A program made the translations under genes and the position numbers. The notes below the pieces were generated by a model. The model did no database searches, had not been told where the DNA came from, and saw only the letters and a list, made by a program, of their open reading frames with translations. This document shows, piece by piece, positions 7,951-15,211 of a stretch of DNA of 64,000 bases. Source of the stretch: Pseudonocardia sp. DSM 110487 (GTDB lineage: Bacteria; Actinomycetota; Actinomycetes; Mycobacteriales; Pseudonocardiaceae); the NCBI RefSeq assembly GCF_019468565.1, contig NZ_CP080521.1, positions 496,001 through 560,000 on the forward strand, given 5' to 3'. Each line of letters begins with the position of its first letter. Positions within the stretch are counted from its first letter, which is position 1.

Positions 7951-9114
7951 TCAGGCTCCCACCTTCGCGAGCCGGGCGGCGCGGTCGGCCGCCTCGTCCA
8001 TCGTCGTGACCTGGGTGACGAGGGGGTGGTTCGCCTCGTCCAGGATTCGGCGGCCTTCCAGGACGTTGTTGCCGTCCAGCCGCACCACCAGCGGCTTGGT
8101 GGCGGCGTCGCCGAGGATCTTCAGCGCCTCGACGATCCCGTTGGCCACCGCATCGCAGGCAGTGATCCCGCCGAACACGTTGACGAACACGCTCTTGACG
8201 TCCGGGTCGCCCAGGATCACGTCCAACCCGGCCGCCATCACCTCGGCCGAGGCGCCACCGCCGATGTCCAGGAAGTTCGCCGGCTTCACCCCGCCGTGCT
8301 TCTCCCCGGCGTACGCCACCACGTCCAGGGTCGACATGACCAGGCCGGCGCCGTTGCCGATGATGCCGACCTCGCCGTCGAGCTTGACGTAGTTGAGGTC
8401 CTTCGCCTTCGCCTTGGCCTCGAGGGGGTCCTCGGTGCGCTGGTCCACCAGGTCGGCGTGGCCGGGGTGGCGGAAGGCGGCGTTGTCGTCCAGCGTGACC
8501 TTGCCGTCGAGCGCGACGATCTCGCCCTGCGCGGTCCGGACCAGCGGGTTGACCTCGACGAGGGTGGCGTCCTCGGCCACGAACGCGTCCCACAGGCTGC
8601 TGATCACCTTGGCGGCCTCCCCCGCCACATCGGAGGGCAGCACGGCGGCGATCCGGGACGCGGTCTCGGCGTCGACGCCGCTGAGCGGGTCGATCGGCAC
8701 CTTGAGGAGCGCGTCCGGTCGCTCGACCGCGAGCTGCTCGATCTCGACGCCGCCCTCGGCCGAGCACATCGCGAGGAACGTGCGGTTCGAGCGGTCCAGC
8801 AGGAACGAGAAGTAGTACTCCTCCGCGATGTCGCTGGCCTCGGTGACCAGCACCCGGTGCACGGTGTGGCCCTTGATGTCCATGCCGAGGATCGCGGCGG
8901 CCTTCTCCCGCGCCTCCTCGGCCGTCCGGGCCAGTTGCACCCCGCCTGCCTTTCCTCGCCCGCCGGTCTTCACCTGGGCCTTCACCACGACCGGTCCGTC
9001 GAGCTCGCGGGCCCGATCGGCGGCCTCGGTGGGCGTGTCGGCCACCGCGCCACGGAGGACTGGCACGCCGTGGGCGGCGAAGACGTCCCTGGCCTGGTGC
9101 TCGTAGAGGTCCAC
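7951..9114 (-). CDS. sucC: Succinyl-CoA synthetase, beta subunit
   Basis: 387 residues, matching family length. The ATP-grasp N-terminus shows VVKAQVKTGGRGKAGGV near residue 42, then VTEASDIAEEYYFSFLLDRSNRTF, LVEVNPLV and the C-terminal domain motif NFLDIGGGASAEV plus FVNVFGGITACD. The GTG at 9114 starts exactly at the conserved MDLYEHQARD-type N-terminus; upstream ATGs would add about 60 non-homologous residues and cover the operator at 9155-9169. First gene of the operon sucC-sucD-hyi-garR-gcl. Confidence 0.9.
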   Translation of the reverse strand: MDLYEHQARDVFAAHGVPVLRGAVADTPTEAADRARELDGPVVVKAQVKTGGRGKAGGVQLARTAEEAREKAAAILGMDIKGHTVHRVLVTEASDIAEEYYFSFLLDRSNRTFLAMCSAEGGVEIEQLAVERPDALLKVPIDPLSGVDAETASRIAAVLPSDVAGEAAKVISSLWDAFVAEDATLVEVNPLVRTAQGEIVALDGKVTLDDNAAFRHPGHADLVDQRTEDPLEAKAKAKDLNYVKLDGEVGIIGNGAGLVMSTLDVVAYAGEKHGGVKPANFLDIGGGASAEVMAAGLDVILGDPDVKSVFVNVFGGITACDAVANGIVEALKILGDAATKPLVVRLDGNNVLEGRRILDEANHPLVTQVTTMDEAADRAARLAKVGA

Positions 9115-9154
9115 AGTGCGGTCTCCCGTCTCCTGCTCGAGCAGTGGCGGTCGA

Positions 9155-9169
9155 CTGTATGCAGTATGG
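9155..9169. promoter_or_regulatory. GntR-type operator, site 3
   Basis: CTGTATGCAGTATGG lies 41 bases upstream of the sucC GTG and is preceded by GTCGA. In reverse complement it matches the tandem site at 840-857. It probably controls the sucC-gcl operon. Confidence 0.6.
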
Positions 9170-9222
9170 AGAAAGTTGTCCAGGGGACTTGTGTGCTGGC
9201 TCACGCGTAGCGCAGTATCGGG

Positions 9223-9233
9223 CATACAGTATG
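9223..9233. promoter_or_regulatory. GntR-type operator, site 4
   Basis: CATACAGTATG, a perfect inverted repeat, lies 12 bases upstream of the MFS ATG and directly abuts its GAAGGAG ribosome binding site, so a bound repressor would block initiation. It is identical to site 1 except at the central base. Confidence 0.68.
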
Positions 9234-9245
9234 GAAGGAGCTGCC

Positions 9246-10592
9246 ATGGTCCGGGAGATCCGCGACAACCACGGTCGCCGCTACCGGGTGGGCGAGTCAC
9301 CGGAGGAGCTCATCGGACGTCCCCGCTCCAGCGTGCTGTGGCAGGCGTGGCCGCCGATGGCGGCGGTGGGCGTGTTGCAGTACGGGTACGGCGCGGCGGT
9401 TCCTGCGCTCATGGAGCGCAACGGCTGGACCCTCGTCGGAGCGATCTGGCTGCTCGCCGGGTGGACCGTGCTCCAGGCCGGCGTCGGCCTGCCCACCGCA
9501 TACCTGCGTGAGCGCCACCGCATCGGGCCGCGTCCGGTCATGGTGGCCGGGGCGGCGCTCTCCGCGCTCGGGCTCGTCGTGCTCGCTCACAGCACCGAAC
9601 TGCTCGGCGCGCTGCTCGGCTTCGCCCTCCTCGGCGGCACCGGCGCAGGCCTCGTCTACGCGGCGTGTACGTCGACGGTGGCGAAGTGGTACCCGGAGCG
9701 CATGGGCCGACGGGTGAGCATAGTGACCGGGGCCTTCGCCTACGGGTCCGTACCGTTCATCGTGGCCGCCGTGATCGGGCTGGATGCCGGCAACCTCACC
9801 ACGGTTCTCGACACCGCCGCGGCGGTGCTGTTCGTCCTCGTGGCCGGGCCGGGCCTCTTCTTCCGCGATCCGCCGCGCCGGTGGTGGCCCGCCGAGGTCG
9901 ACCCGCAGGCGTGGGCCCTGCGCAACCCGGCCCGCCGGATGAACCCGCCCGCCATCCGCGAGTTCTCGCCCGCTCAGGCGATGCAGACCCGCGTGCTGCT
10001 GGTGATGTACCTGATCCTGCTCGGCGCGGGAGCGGTCTCGCTGTTCAACGCCGCGTTCATCGTGGTCTACGCCGGCGGCGTCGCGGCCACCCTCGGCGCC
10101 GTTGCGCTCGCGGCAGGCCTGTTCGCCGGGGTCAGCGGGGCCGGCCGGGCGCTTGCCATGCGGGTGTCGGACCGGCTCGGGCGCTGCCGCACGCTGAGCG
10201 CCGTGCTCGCCGTGCAAGGGGTGGCGCAGTTGCTCTTCGCGCTGTCCGCGGCCACCGGCAAGACCGGTGCGCTCGAGGTCGCGGCGGTGCTCGCGGGCCT
10301 CGGTGGTGGTGGCTTCTACCCGATCTTCGCCAGCCTTGCGCGCGAGTACTTCGGCGAGCAGAGCGCGCTCGAGGTGCACGGCCTCGTCTACAGCGCCAAG
10401 GCCGTCGGCGGGGTGCTCGGCATCGGGTTCGCCGCACTCGCCGTCACCACGTGGGGCTGGGCCGCCACGTTCACGGGTGCGGCCGTCGTGTCGCTCGTCG
10501 CGGCCAGGGCCGCCGGAGCGCTCCAGCGGCCCGGGCTGCCCAGCACCCTGCCGCTTCCCCGGCTCCCGGAGCAGCGATCCCGCTATGCATGA
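9246..10592 (+). CDS. MFS transporter, oxalate/formate antiporter (OFA) family
   Basis: A 448-residue protein with about 12 membrane segments after a 35-residue polar N-terminus. The loop between segments 4 and 5 has AACTSTVAKWYPERMGRR, resembling the OFA-family WFPxRxG motif, and the central loop has FFRDPPRRWWP. The start ATG at 9246 is set by GAAGGAG five bases upstream. It is divergent from the sucC-gcl operon with a perfect operator in its leader, which argues for import or exchange of oxalate, formate, glyoxylate or another small carboxylate. The true substrate is not determined. Confidence 0.82.
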   Translation: MVREIRDNHGRRYRVGESPEELIGRPRSSVLWQAWPPMAAVGVLQYGYGAAVPALMERNGWTLVGAIWLLAGWTVLQAGVGLPTAYLRERHRIGPRPVMVAGAALSALGLVVLAHSTELLGALLGFALLGGTGAGLVYAACTSTVAKWYPERMGRRVSIVTGAFAYGSVPFIVAAVIGLDAGNLTTVLDTAAAVLFVLVAGPGLFFRDPPRRWWPAEVDPQAWALRNPARRMNPPAIREFSPAQAMQTRVLLVMYLILLGAGAVSLFNAAFIVVYAGGVAATLGAVALAAGLFAGVSGAGRALAMRVSDRLGRCRTLSAVLAVQGVAQLLFALSAATGKTGALEVAAVLAGLGGGGFYPIFASLAREYFGEQSALEVHGLVYSAKAVGGVLGIGFAALAVTTWGWAATFTGAAVVSLVAARAAGALQRPGLPSTLPLPRLPEQRSRYA

Positions 10593-10597
10593 CACGC

Positions 10598-10630
10598 CGA
10601 TGGCCGCCCCCGACAAGGGAGCGGCCATCG
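10598..10630. terminator. Intrinsic terminator-like hairpin between convergent genes
   Basis: CGATGGCCGC and GCGGCCATCG form a 10-bp perfect stem around a 13-base loop, five bases after the MFS stop and nine bases before the stop of the small convergent gene. It can serve both strands. Confidence 0.7.
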
Positions 10631-10639
10631 TGTTGTCCG

Positions 10640-10828
10640 TCAGGCCCGGGTGAAGGGGCGGTCCTCGGTGGCCGGGCGCGTCCGCGTGGTGAGCGGCATG
10701 GCCTCGGCGCCCCGGGCCCGCTGGGCCCGGAGCGCGGCGTCCAGGCCGAGGCCGATGCTGCGGCCGTCGGCAGAGGAGCCGCGCGGGAGGTCCTGCAGGG
10801 ACCGGATGAAGTTGCGCAGCGTACGCAT
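10640..10828 (-). CDS. Small hypothetical protein (62 aa) with a strong ribosome binding site
   Basis: The ATG at 10828 is preceded by GGAGGTGA, an eight-base match to the 16S anti-Shine-Dalgarno, seven bases upstream. The product starts MRTLRNFIRSLQDLPRGSS, basic and amphipathic, then is Arg/Ala-rich with no hydrophobic segment or known motif. It lies between the MFS gene and the GntR regulator. The quality of the initiation site is the main evidence that it is real; the function is unknown. Confidence 0.55.
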   Translation of the reverse strand: MRTLRNFIRSLQDLPRGSSADGRSIGLGLDAALRAQRARGAEAMPLTTRTRPATEDRPFTRA

Positions 10829-10891
10829 GCTTGTCACCTCCGTGATAAGGGTTCCCCGACCGCGAGCCGGCATGCGGGTTCGGACGCGGCG

Positions 10892-10909
10892 GCGCCGATC
10901 GATCGGCGC
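10892..10909. promoter_or_regulatory. 18-bp perfect palindrome upstream of the small gene
   Basis: GCGCCGATCGATCGGCGC lies 63 bases upstream of the small gene's start and downstream of the GntR gene. It could be an operator or, in RNA, a hairpin. It does not resemble the CATAC-type sites. Confidence 0.4.
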
Positions 10910-11012
10910 ACGGGGACGGCCGGCGCGCTGCATCGCGCGTCGGATGGTCGTGCTGGCCCGCCTGTCAGGCGGGTGGTGTGCCTCGGCTGCGTCGTCGGCG
11001 CCGAGGTGGGGC

Positions 11013-11030
11013 GGGGCCCGTGTGGGCCCG
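11013..11030 (-). terminator. Hairpin after the GntR gene
   Basis: GGGCCC-GTGT-GGGCCC forms a six-pair GC stem with a tetraloop six bases past the GntR stop. A second hairpin (CCCGCC-TGTCA-GGCGGG) lies at 10957-10973. No U-tract follows, as is usual in high-GC actinobacteria. Confidence 0.5.
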
Positions 11031-11035
11031 GCCGT

Positions 11036-11755
11036 TCAGTGGACGCGACCCCGCAGTGCGGGGGCTGCGTCGTCCGCGTCGTCGCGGTGTTCCAGGTAGG
11101 AGCGGCGGGTGTGCTCCGTGTGCGCGGCCATGACCTCGCCCGCGCGGGAGGCGTCGCCCGCCGCGATCGCGTCGATCAGGGCCGCGTGCTCGATCCACGA
11201 CTGCTCGCCGCGGTGGCGGGCCACCGGCGTGTAGTACCAGCGCACCCTGCGGTCGACCTGGGCGGCCAGCTCGACGAGCACGTCGTTGCCGGACATCTTC
11301 ATTACTTCTCTGTGCAGCTCGGCGTTGAGCTCGACCAGCGTGTTGACGTCCTCGGCTGCGAGGGCCTCATGGCCGTGGTCGCACAGCTCGCGCAGGCGGG
11401 CGACACCCTCTTCGGTGGCCCGCGTGGCCGCGAGCCGGGCGGACTCCGTCTCCAGCAGGCTGCGCACGGCGAGCAGTTGGTCGGCCTCCTCGACCGTGGG
11501 CGTGTGGACGAATGCGCCCAGCCCTGGACGCAGGTCCACCCATCCGTCGTTCTTCAGCCACTGGAGAGCTTCGCGTACCGGCTGCCGGGAGACACCCAGC
11601 ATGAGGGCGAGCTCACTCTCGACGAGGTGCTGCCCCGGCTGGAGGTTCCGGCTGACGATCATGTCCAGGATCGCGTTGTAGACGCTCTCGCGGAGCGGGA
11701 CCGGGCGGGCGATCCGCCGGCTGCCGGCCTCGGTGGGCGTCTCAGACAGTGCCAT
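11036..11755 (-). CDS. GntR family transcriptional regulator, FCD (FadR-type) ligand domain
   Basis: 239 residues. The winged HTH (about 15-80) contains LRESVYNAILDMIVSRNLQPG and VSRQPVREALQWLKNDGWV. The FCD domain (95-225) has conserved acidic and His positions, including NAELHREVMKMSGN and HAALIDAIAAGD, that normally bind a metal and a small organic acid. ATG 11755 has AGGAG eight bases upstream. A CATAC-containing site lies in its own upstream region, so it is probably autoregulated and the controller of the glyoxylate/MFS block. Its inducer is likely a small carboxylate. Confidence 0.88.
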   Translation of the reverse strand: MALSETPTEAGSRRIARPVPLRESVYNAILDMIVSRNLQPGQHLVESELALMLGVSRQPVREALQWLKNDGWVDLRPGLGAFVHTPTVEEADQLLAVRSLLETESARLAATRATEEGVARLRELCDHGHEALAAEDVNTLVELNAELHREVMKMSGNDVLVELAAQVDRRVRWYYTPVARHRGEQSWIEHAALIDAIAAGDASRAGEVMAAHTEHTRRSYLEHRDDADDAAPALRGRVH

Positions 11756-11780
11756 CGCGTGCTCCTGGTGCGGTCGACTG

Positions 11781-11792
11781 CTTACAGCATAC
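11781..11792. promoter_or_regulatory. GntR-type operator, site 5 (weak)
   Basis: CTTACAGCATAC preceded by GGTCGACTG, 26 bases upstream of the GntR start. The GGTCGACTG context matches that of site 3 at 9149-9157. Only one half-site is good, so autoregulation is a tentative reading. Confidence 0.4.
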
Positions 11793-11866
11793 AAAGTGCT
11801 GAGCATGTCAGAGCTGTTCCCGACCGTGAACATGCTCACTCGGGACGGAAGGGGCATCCTGAGCGG

Positions 11867-12295
11867 GTGGCCGAAGCAGATCTTCCGGTGCGACGCGCGG
11901 TGGTGCTGCCCGGCCGGGAGCTGCACTGGCGCTTCTCCCGCGCCTCGGGACCCGGCGGCCAGGGCGTGAACACCACCGACTCACGCGTCGAGCTCTCGTT
12001 CGACCTCGCGCGCTCGCCGTCGGTCCCCGAGCCACTGCGCGAGCGCGCCGTGCGCAGGCTCGACGGCCGCCTGGTCGACGGGGTGCTCACCGTGGTCGCC
12101 GCCGAGAACCGCAGCCAGCTCCGCAACCGCGAGGCCGCGCGCGAGCGGCTCGCGGCGACATTGCGGGACGCGATGCGCCCCGACCCGCCGAAGCGCAGGC
12201 CGACCCGGCCGACCCGCGGATCCGTCCGCAGGCGGCTGGACGCGAAGGCCCGCCGCGGTGCCGTCAAACGGATGCGCGGGCGGCCGGATGATTGA
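11867..12295 (+). CDS. arfB: Class I release factor-like protein, ArfB/YaeJ type (ribosome rescue)
   Basis: 142 residues with the catalytic motif GPGGQGVNTTDSRVEL near residue 31 and a C-terminal Arg/Lys-rich tail (RPTRPTRGSVRRRLDAKARR), as in ArfB, which hydrolyses peptidyl-tRNA on stalled ribosomes with its tail in the mRNA channel. No codon-recognition domain is present. The GTG at 11867 gives the usual length; GGAAGGGG lies about 15 bases upstream. It is divergent from the GntR regulator and apparently monocistronic. Confidence 0.88.
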   Translation: MAEADLPVRRAVVLPGRELHWRFSRASGPGGQGVNTTDSRVELSFDLARSPSVPEPLRERAVRRLDGRLVDGVLTVVAAENRSQLRNREAARERLAATLRDAMRPDPPKRRPTRPTRGSVRRRLDAKARRGAVKRMRGRPDD

Positions 12296-12301
12296 CGGGA
12301 C

Positions 12302-12329
12302 GGCCGCGATCCCCTCAGCCGGCGCGGCC
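12302..12329. terminator. Weak hairpin between convergent arfB and ABC permease genes
   Basis: GGCCGCG (12302-12308) pairs with CGCGGCC (12323-12329) around 14 bases, immediately after the arfB stop and before the convergent permease stop. Confidence 0.4.
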
Positions 12330-12331
12330 TC

Positions 12332-13063
12332 TCACCGCAGCCGCTTGATCACCACCCGGAGGAGCGCGACGGCGACTGCGGCGTTGTAGAGCAGGCCGAC
12401 GGCGACGTACGGCCAGTAGGTGCCGCCGTCGTACGCCGACCAGAACGCGCGCACCGGCCAGTACGGGGGCAGGACGCCGAAGGCGAGCTGCCACGGGGAG
12501 TCGAGGAGGAAGAACGGGATCATCGGCACGGTGAAGACGGCGAGCCCGATCACCCGCATCACCGCGAGGCCCTCGATCTTGTTGCGGCCCAGTGCGCTCA
12601 TGACGAACCCGAGCACGGGCGCGAGCACGCCGGCCATGAGCGCGATCGGCACGGAGAGGACGAGGGTCCGCGCGTCGACCCGTCCCGAGATGGCCAGCGA
12701 GGCGAGCACCGAGAACGTGGTCAGCACGATCGTGACGCCGGCCCGGTAGGCGGGGTAGGTCATCGGCGGCACCGGCGTCACTCGGAGTGCGGCGAAGGTG
12801 TTCTGGTCCCGTTCGTCCAGCAGCTGGAGGGCGAGGACCGCCCCCAGCAGCAGGGGCGGGCCGAGCACGCAGAACGCGCTGATGATCGCCGAGTGGTACG
12901 GGACGAGGTCGAACGCGTAGGTGCGCTCGATGTAGCCCGTGAGCGCGGGGAGGAACCAGAGCGCGGCCGCGTACAGGAACGGGCCGAGCATGACCGTCAC
13001 GAGCATGCTGTCGCGGCGGACGGTGCGCAGGTCGTTGCGGCCGAAGGTCGCAATGGCGCCCAT
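12332..13063 (-). CDS. ABC transporter permease (second subunit)
   Basis: 243 residues with about six membrane segments (near 22-42, 55-82, 108-128, 140-162, 172-192 and 215-235). The loop LLDERDQNTFAALRVTPV is reminiscent of ABC-2-type permeases. The ATG at 13063 overlaps the preceding permease stop (ATGA). It functions with the ATPase encoded upstream; the substrate is unknown. Confidence 0.75.
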   Translation of the reverse strand: MGAIATFGRNDLRTVRRDSMLVTVMLGPFLYAAALWFLPALTGYIERTYAFDLVPYHSAIISAFCVLGPPLLLGAVLALQLLDERDQNTFAALRVTPVPPMTYPAYRAGVTIVLTTFSVLASLAISGRVDARTLVLSVPIALMAGVLAPVLGFVMSALGRNKIEGLAVMRVIGLAVFTVPMIPFFLLDSPWQLAFGVLPPYWPVRAFWSAYDGGTYWPYVAVGLLYNAAVAVALLRVVIKRLR

Positions 13064-13773
13064 CACCGGCCTCCCTCGGACGTGATGACGTGGCGGTGGA
13101 AGACGCGCCGTGCGAGCAGGCACAGGCCCGCGATCCACAGCACCGGGTAGCCGAGCGCGTACACCCATTGCCCCGTCGAGAGCTCGACCTGGTGGAAGGC
13201 GGCGCCGAGCAGCAGCAGCGGTCCGTCGGTGGGGACGAGGGCGAACGCGAGGTGCGGGTAGAGCCCGGAGTAGCCGATGATGGGCGTGTTCATGACCGCG
13301 AGCACGAGCGTCGAGGGCAGGATCCACTCGCTGATCGACGGGAACAGCGGGGCCGTGACGAACCCGGCGAGCAGCATCAGCAGGGTCATCAGGACCACGC
13401 CGGCGAGGAACGGGAACGGGGCGACACCCGGCCCGTAGTCGACGAGCACGACGACCACGCAGGTCACGAGGGCGAGCGCTGACATCGTCAGCAGCTTCGC
13501 CGTGAGGTAGTGCCGGAACCGCAGCGGCGTGGTCAGCAAGGCGAACACTGTGCGCTCGCCCTTTTCGAAGAACACCGCACCCGCGATGAAGAACATCATG
13601 AACGCCAGGTCGGCCATGAGGAGGTACGGCATGGCCGGCCCGACCAGTGGGTCGGGAACCAGCTGCAGCACCCCGATCCACAGCAGCACGACGAACGCGG
13701 TGGCGTACCAGAAGCCGTAGCGCCGCTGGAGGTGGAAGTCCATCCGCACGGCGGTGGCGAGAACGCCGTTCAT
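13063..13773 (-). CDS. ABC transporter permease (first subunit)
   Basis: 236 residues with six predicted membrane segments and VFFEKGERTVFALLTTPLRFRHYL, an ABC-2-type cytoplasmic loop. The ATG at 13773 overlaps the stop of the ATPase gene, and its own stop overlaps the next permease, so the three genes form a coupled operon. It forms a heterodimeric channel with the next protein by inference. Confidence 0.77.
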   Translation of the reverse strand: MNGVLATAVRMDFHLQRRYGFWYATAFVVLLWIGVLQLVPDPLVGPAMPYLLMADLAFMMFFIAGAVFFEKGERTVFALLTTPLRFRHYLTAKLLTMSALALVTCVVVVLVDYGPGVAPFPFLAGVVLMTLLMLLAGFVTAPLFPSISEWILPSTLVLAVMNTPIIGYSGLYPHLAFALVPTDGPLLLLGAAFHQVELSTGQWVYALGYPVLWIAGLCLLARRVFHRHVITSEGGR

Positions 13774-14630
13774 GCGAGGGACCTGCCGGTCACGTCGATG
13801 AACACGTCCTCGAGGCTGGCCTCCTGGCTGTGCAGCGCCTCGATGTGGTGCTCGCGGGCCAGCGCGCGGAAGGTCTCGTCGTCGGCGAGGCCGTCGAGCG
13901 GGAAGTCCTTGTGTTCGAGGTCGATCCCGTTGCGGTAGGTGACGCGCACGGTGCGCTTGCTGCGGCTGACCTTGTGCTCGGTGGGGGTGTCGAGCGCGGC
14001 GATCCGTCCGTCGACCACGAAGGCGACGCGGTCGCAGAGCTCCTCGGCCGTGGCCATGTCGTGCGTGGTGAGGAAGACCGTGTGGCCCTGCTCGCGCAGG
14101 TCCCCGACGATGTTCTTGACCCGCCGCGCGTTCACCGGGTCCATCCCGGAGGTCGGCTCGTCGAGGAACAGCAGTTCGGGGCGGTGCACCAGCGCGCGGG
14201 CGAAGACCAGTCGCATCTGCATGCCCTTCGAGAACCGCCCGACTCGGGTGTGGGCGCTCGCGGCGAGGTCGACCGCCTCCAGCAGGGCCATCGGGTCCTC
14301 GGTGGGGCCGGAGTACAGGGAGGCGAAGAACTGCAGGTTCTCCAGCGCGGTGAGCTTCTGGTAGTGGTTGGGCAGCTCGAACGAGACGCCGATCCGCTGG
14401 TAGTACTCGCTTCCCCAGTCGGCGGGGTCGCGGTCCCACACCGCTACCCGGCCGCCGTGGCCGGTGAGCAGCCCGGTGAGGATCTTCTGGGTCGTCGACT
14501 TCCCGGCGCCGCTCGGCCCGAGGAAGCCGAACACCTCGCCCCTGTCGACGGCGAAGCTCATCCCCGTCACCGCCGGCTCGGCGGTCTTCGGGTAGCGGAA
14601 GGTGAGGTCGTCGACCTCGATGACGGGCAT
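13770..14630 (-). CDS. ABC transporter ATP-binding protein (exporter type)
   Basis: 286 residues: Walker A GPSGAGKST near residue 40, signature FSKGMQMRL near 136, Walker B LLFLDEPTSGMD near 156, and a switch His in TTHD near 190. The C-terminal 80 residues form the extension typical of ABC-2 (CcmA/DrrA-like) ATPases. The ATG at 14630 has AGGAG six bases upstream. It is divergent from a GbsR/MarR regulator with a palindrome between them, so it is probably repressed by that protein. A drug- or lipid-export role is likely but unproven. Confidence 0.88.
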   Translation of the reverse strand: MPVIEVDDLTFRYPKTAEPAVTGMSFAVDRGEVFGFLGPSGAGKSTTQKILTGLLTGHGGRVAVWDRDPADWGSEYYQRIGVSFELPNHYQKLTALENLQFFASLYSGPTEDPMALLEAVDLAASAHTRVGRFSKGMQMRLVFARALVHRPELLFLDEPTSGMDPVNARRVKNIVGDLREQGHTVFLTTHDMATAEELCDRVAFVVDGRIAALDTPTEHKVSRSKRTVRVTYRNGIDLEHKDFPLDGLADDETFRALAREHHIEALHSQEASLEDVFIDVTGRSLA

Positions 14631-14722
14631 GCGAACTCCTGGTGGGCACGCGGGTATGACGCGCCGACCAGGCTTCCCGGCTCTCCACGGCCCTGTCGGA
14701 CCGACGGCGAACGGTAGCATGA

Positions 14723-14740
14723 TTTCAAAGATTTCTGAAA
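14723..14740. promoter_or_regulatory. TTTCA-N8-TGAAA palindromic operator
   Basis: TTTCAAAGATTTCTGAAA lies 12 bases upstream of the GbsR/MarR regulator ATG and 93 bases from the ATPase start. The outer halves and 18-bp length equal the perfect palindrome upstream of the paralogous regulator at 17810-17827. Confidence 0.65.
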
Positions 14741-14752
14741 GGTGATGAGAAC

Positions 14753-15205
14753 ATGGGTGACAGCAGCGAGGTCGCCGAGCGCCTCGCGCTCGCGCTGAAC
14801 CAGAACGGGATGCAGCGCATGATCGCCCGTGTGCTCGCGGCGTTCCTGTTCTCCGACCGCGAGTCGGTCACCGCGGCCGAGCTGGGCGAGACGCTCGGCG
14901 CGAGCGCCGGGTCGATCTCCGGGTCGATCACGATGCTCCGCACCGTCGGGCTGATCGAGCCCGCCCCGGTCCCGGGGAGCAGGCGGGCCCACTACCGGAT
15001 GCGCGATGACGCCTGGGCCACGATGATGAGCAGCCAGAACGCGATGGTGCAGGTGATGCAGGAGATCGCGGAGGCGGGAGTCGCGAGCACCCCGCCAGGA
15101 AGCCCTGCGGCGCGACGGCTGGAGCGGATGCGGGACTTCTACGCCTACCTGTTCGCCGAGCTCCCCGCGCTCATCGAGCGCTGGAAGGAACAGCAGGACA
15201 CCTGA
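14753..15205 (+). CDS. GbsR/MarR family transcriptional regulator
   Basis: 150 residues with a winged HTH (about 20-85): VTAAELGETLGASAGSISGS, then IEPAPVPGSRRAHYRM as the wing. The C-terminal helix (95-150) is probably for dimerisation. The ATG at 14753 follows GGTGATGAG. It is divergent from the ABC operon, with a palindromic operator directly upstream. It is homologous along its length to the regulator at 17296-17787. Confidence 0.82.
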   Translation: MGDSSEVAERLALALNQNGMQRMIARVLAAFLFSDRESVTAAELGETLGASAGSISGSITMLRTVGLIEPAPVPGSRRAHYRMRDDAWATMMSSQNAMVQVMQEIAEAGVASTPPGSPAARRLERMRDFYAYLFAELPALIERWKEQQDT

Positions 15206-15211
15206 CCCCGC

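Noticed and set aside
7043..9114. Malate-CoA ligase (MtkAB) instead of SucCD
   Set aside because: The beta subunit N-terminus and the EASDIAEEYYFSFLLDR region look like actinobacterial SucC, and no malyl-CoA lyase is nearby; left as an alternative only.
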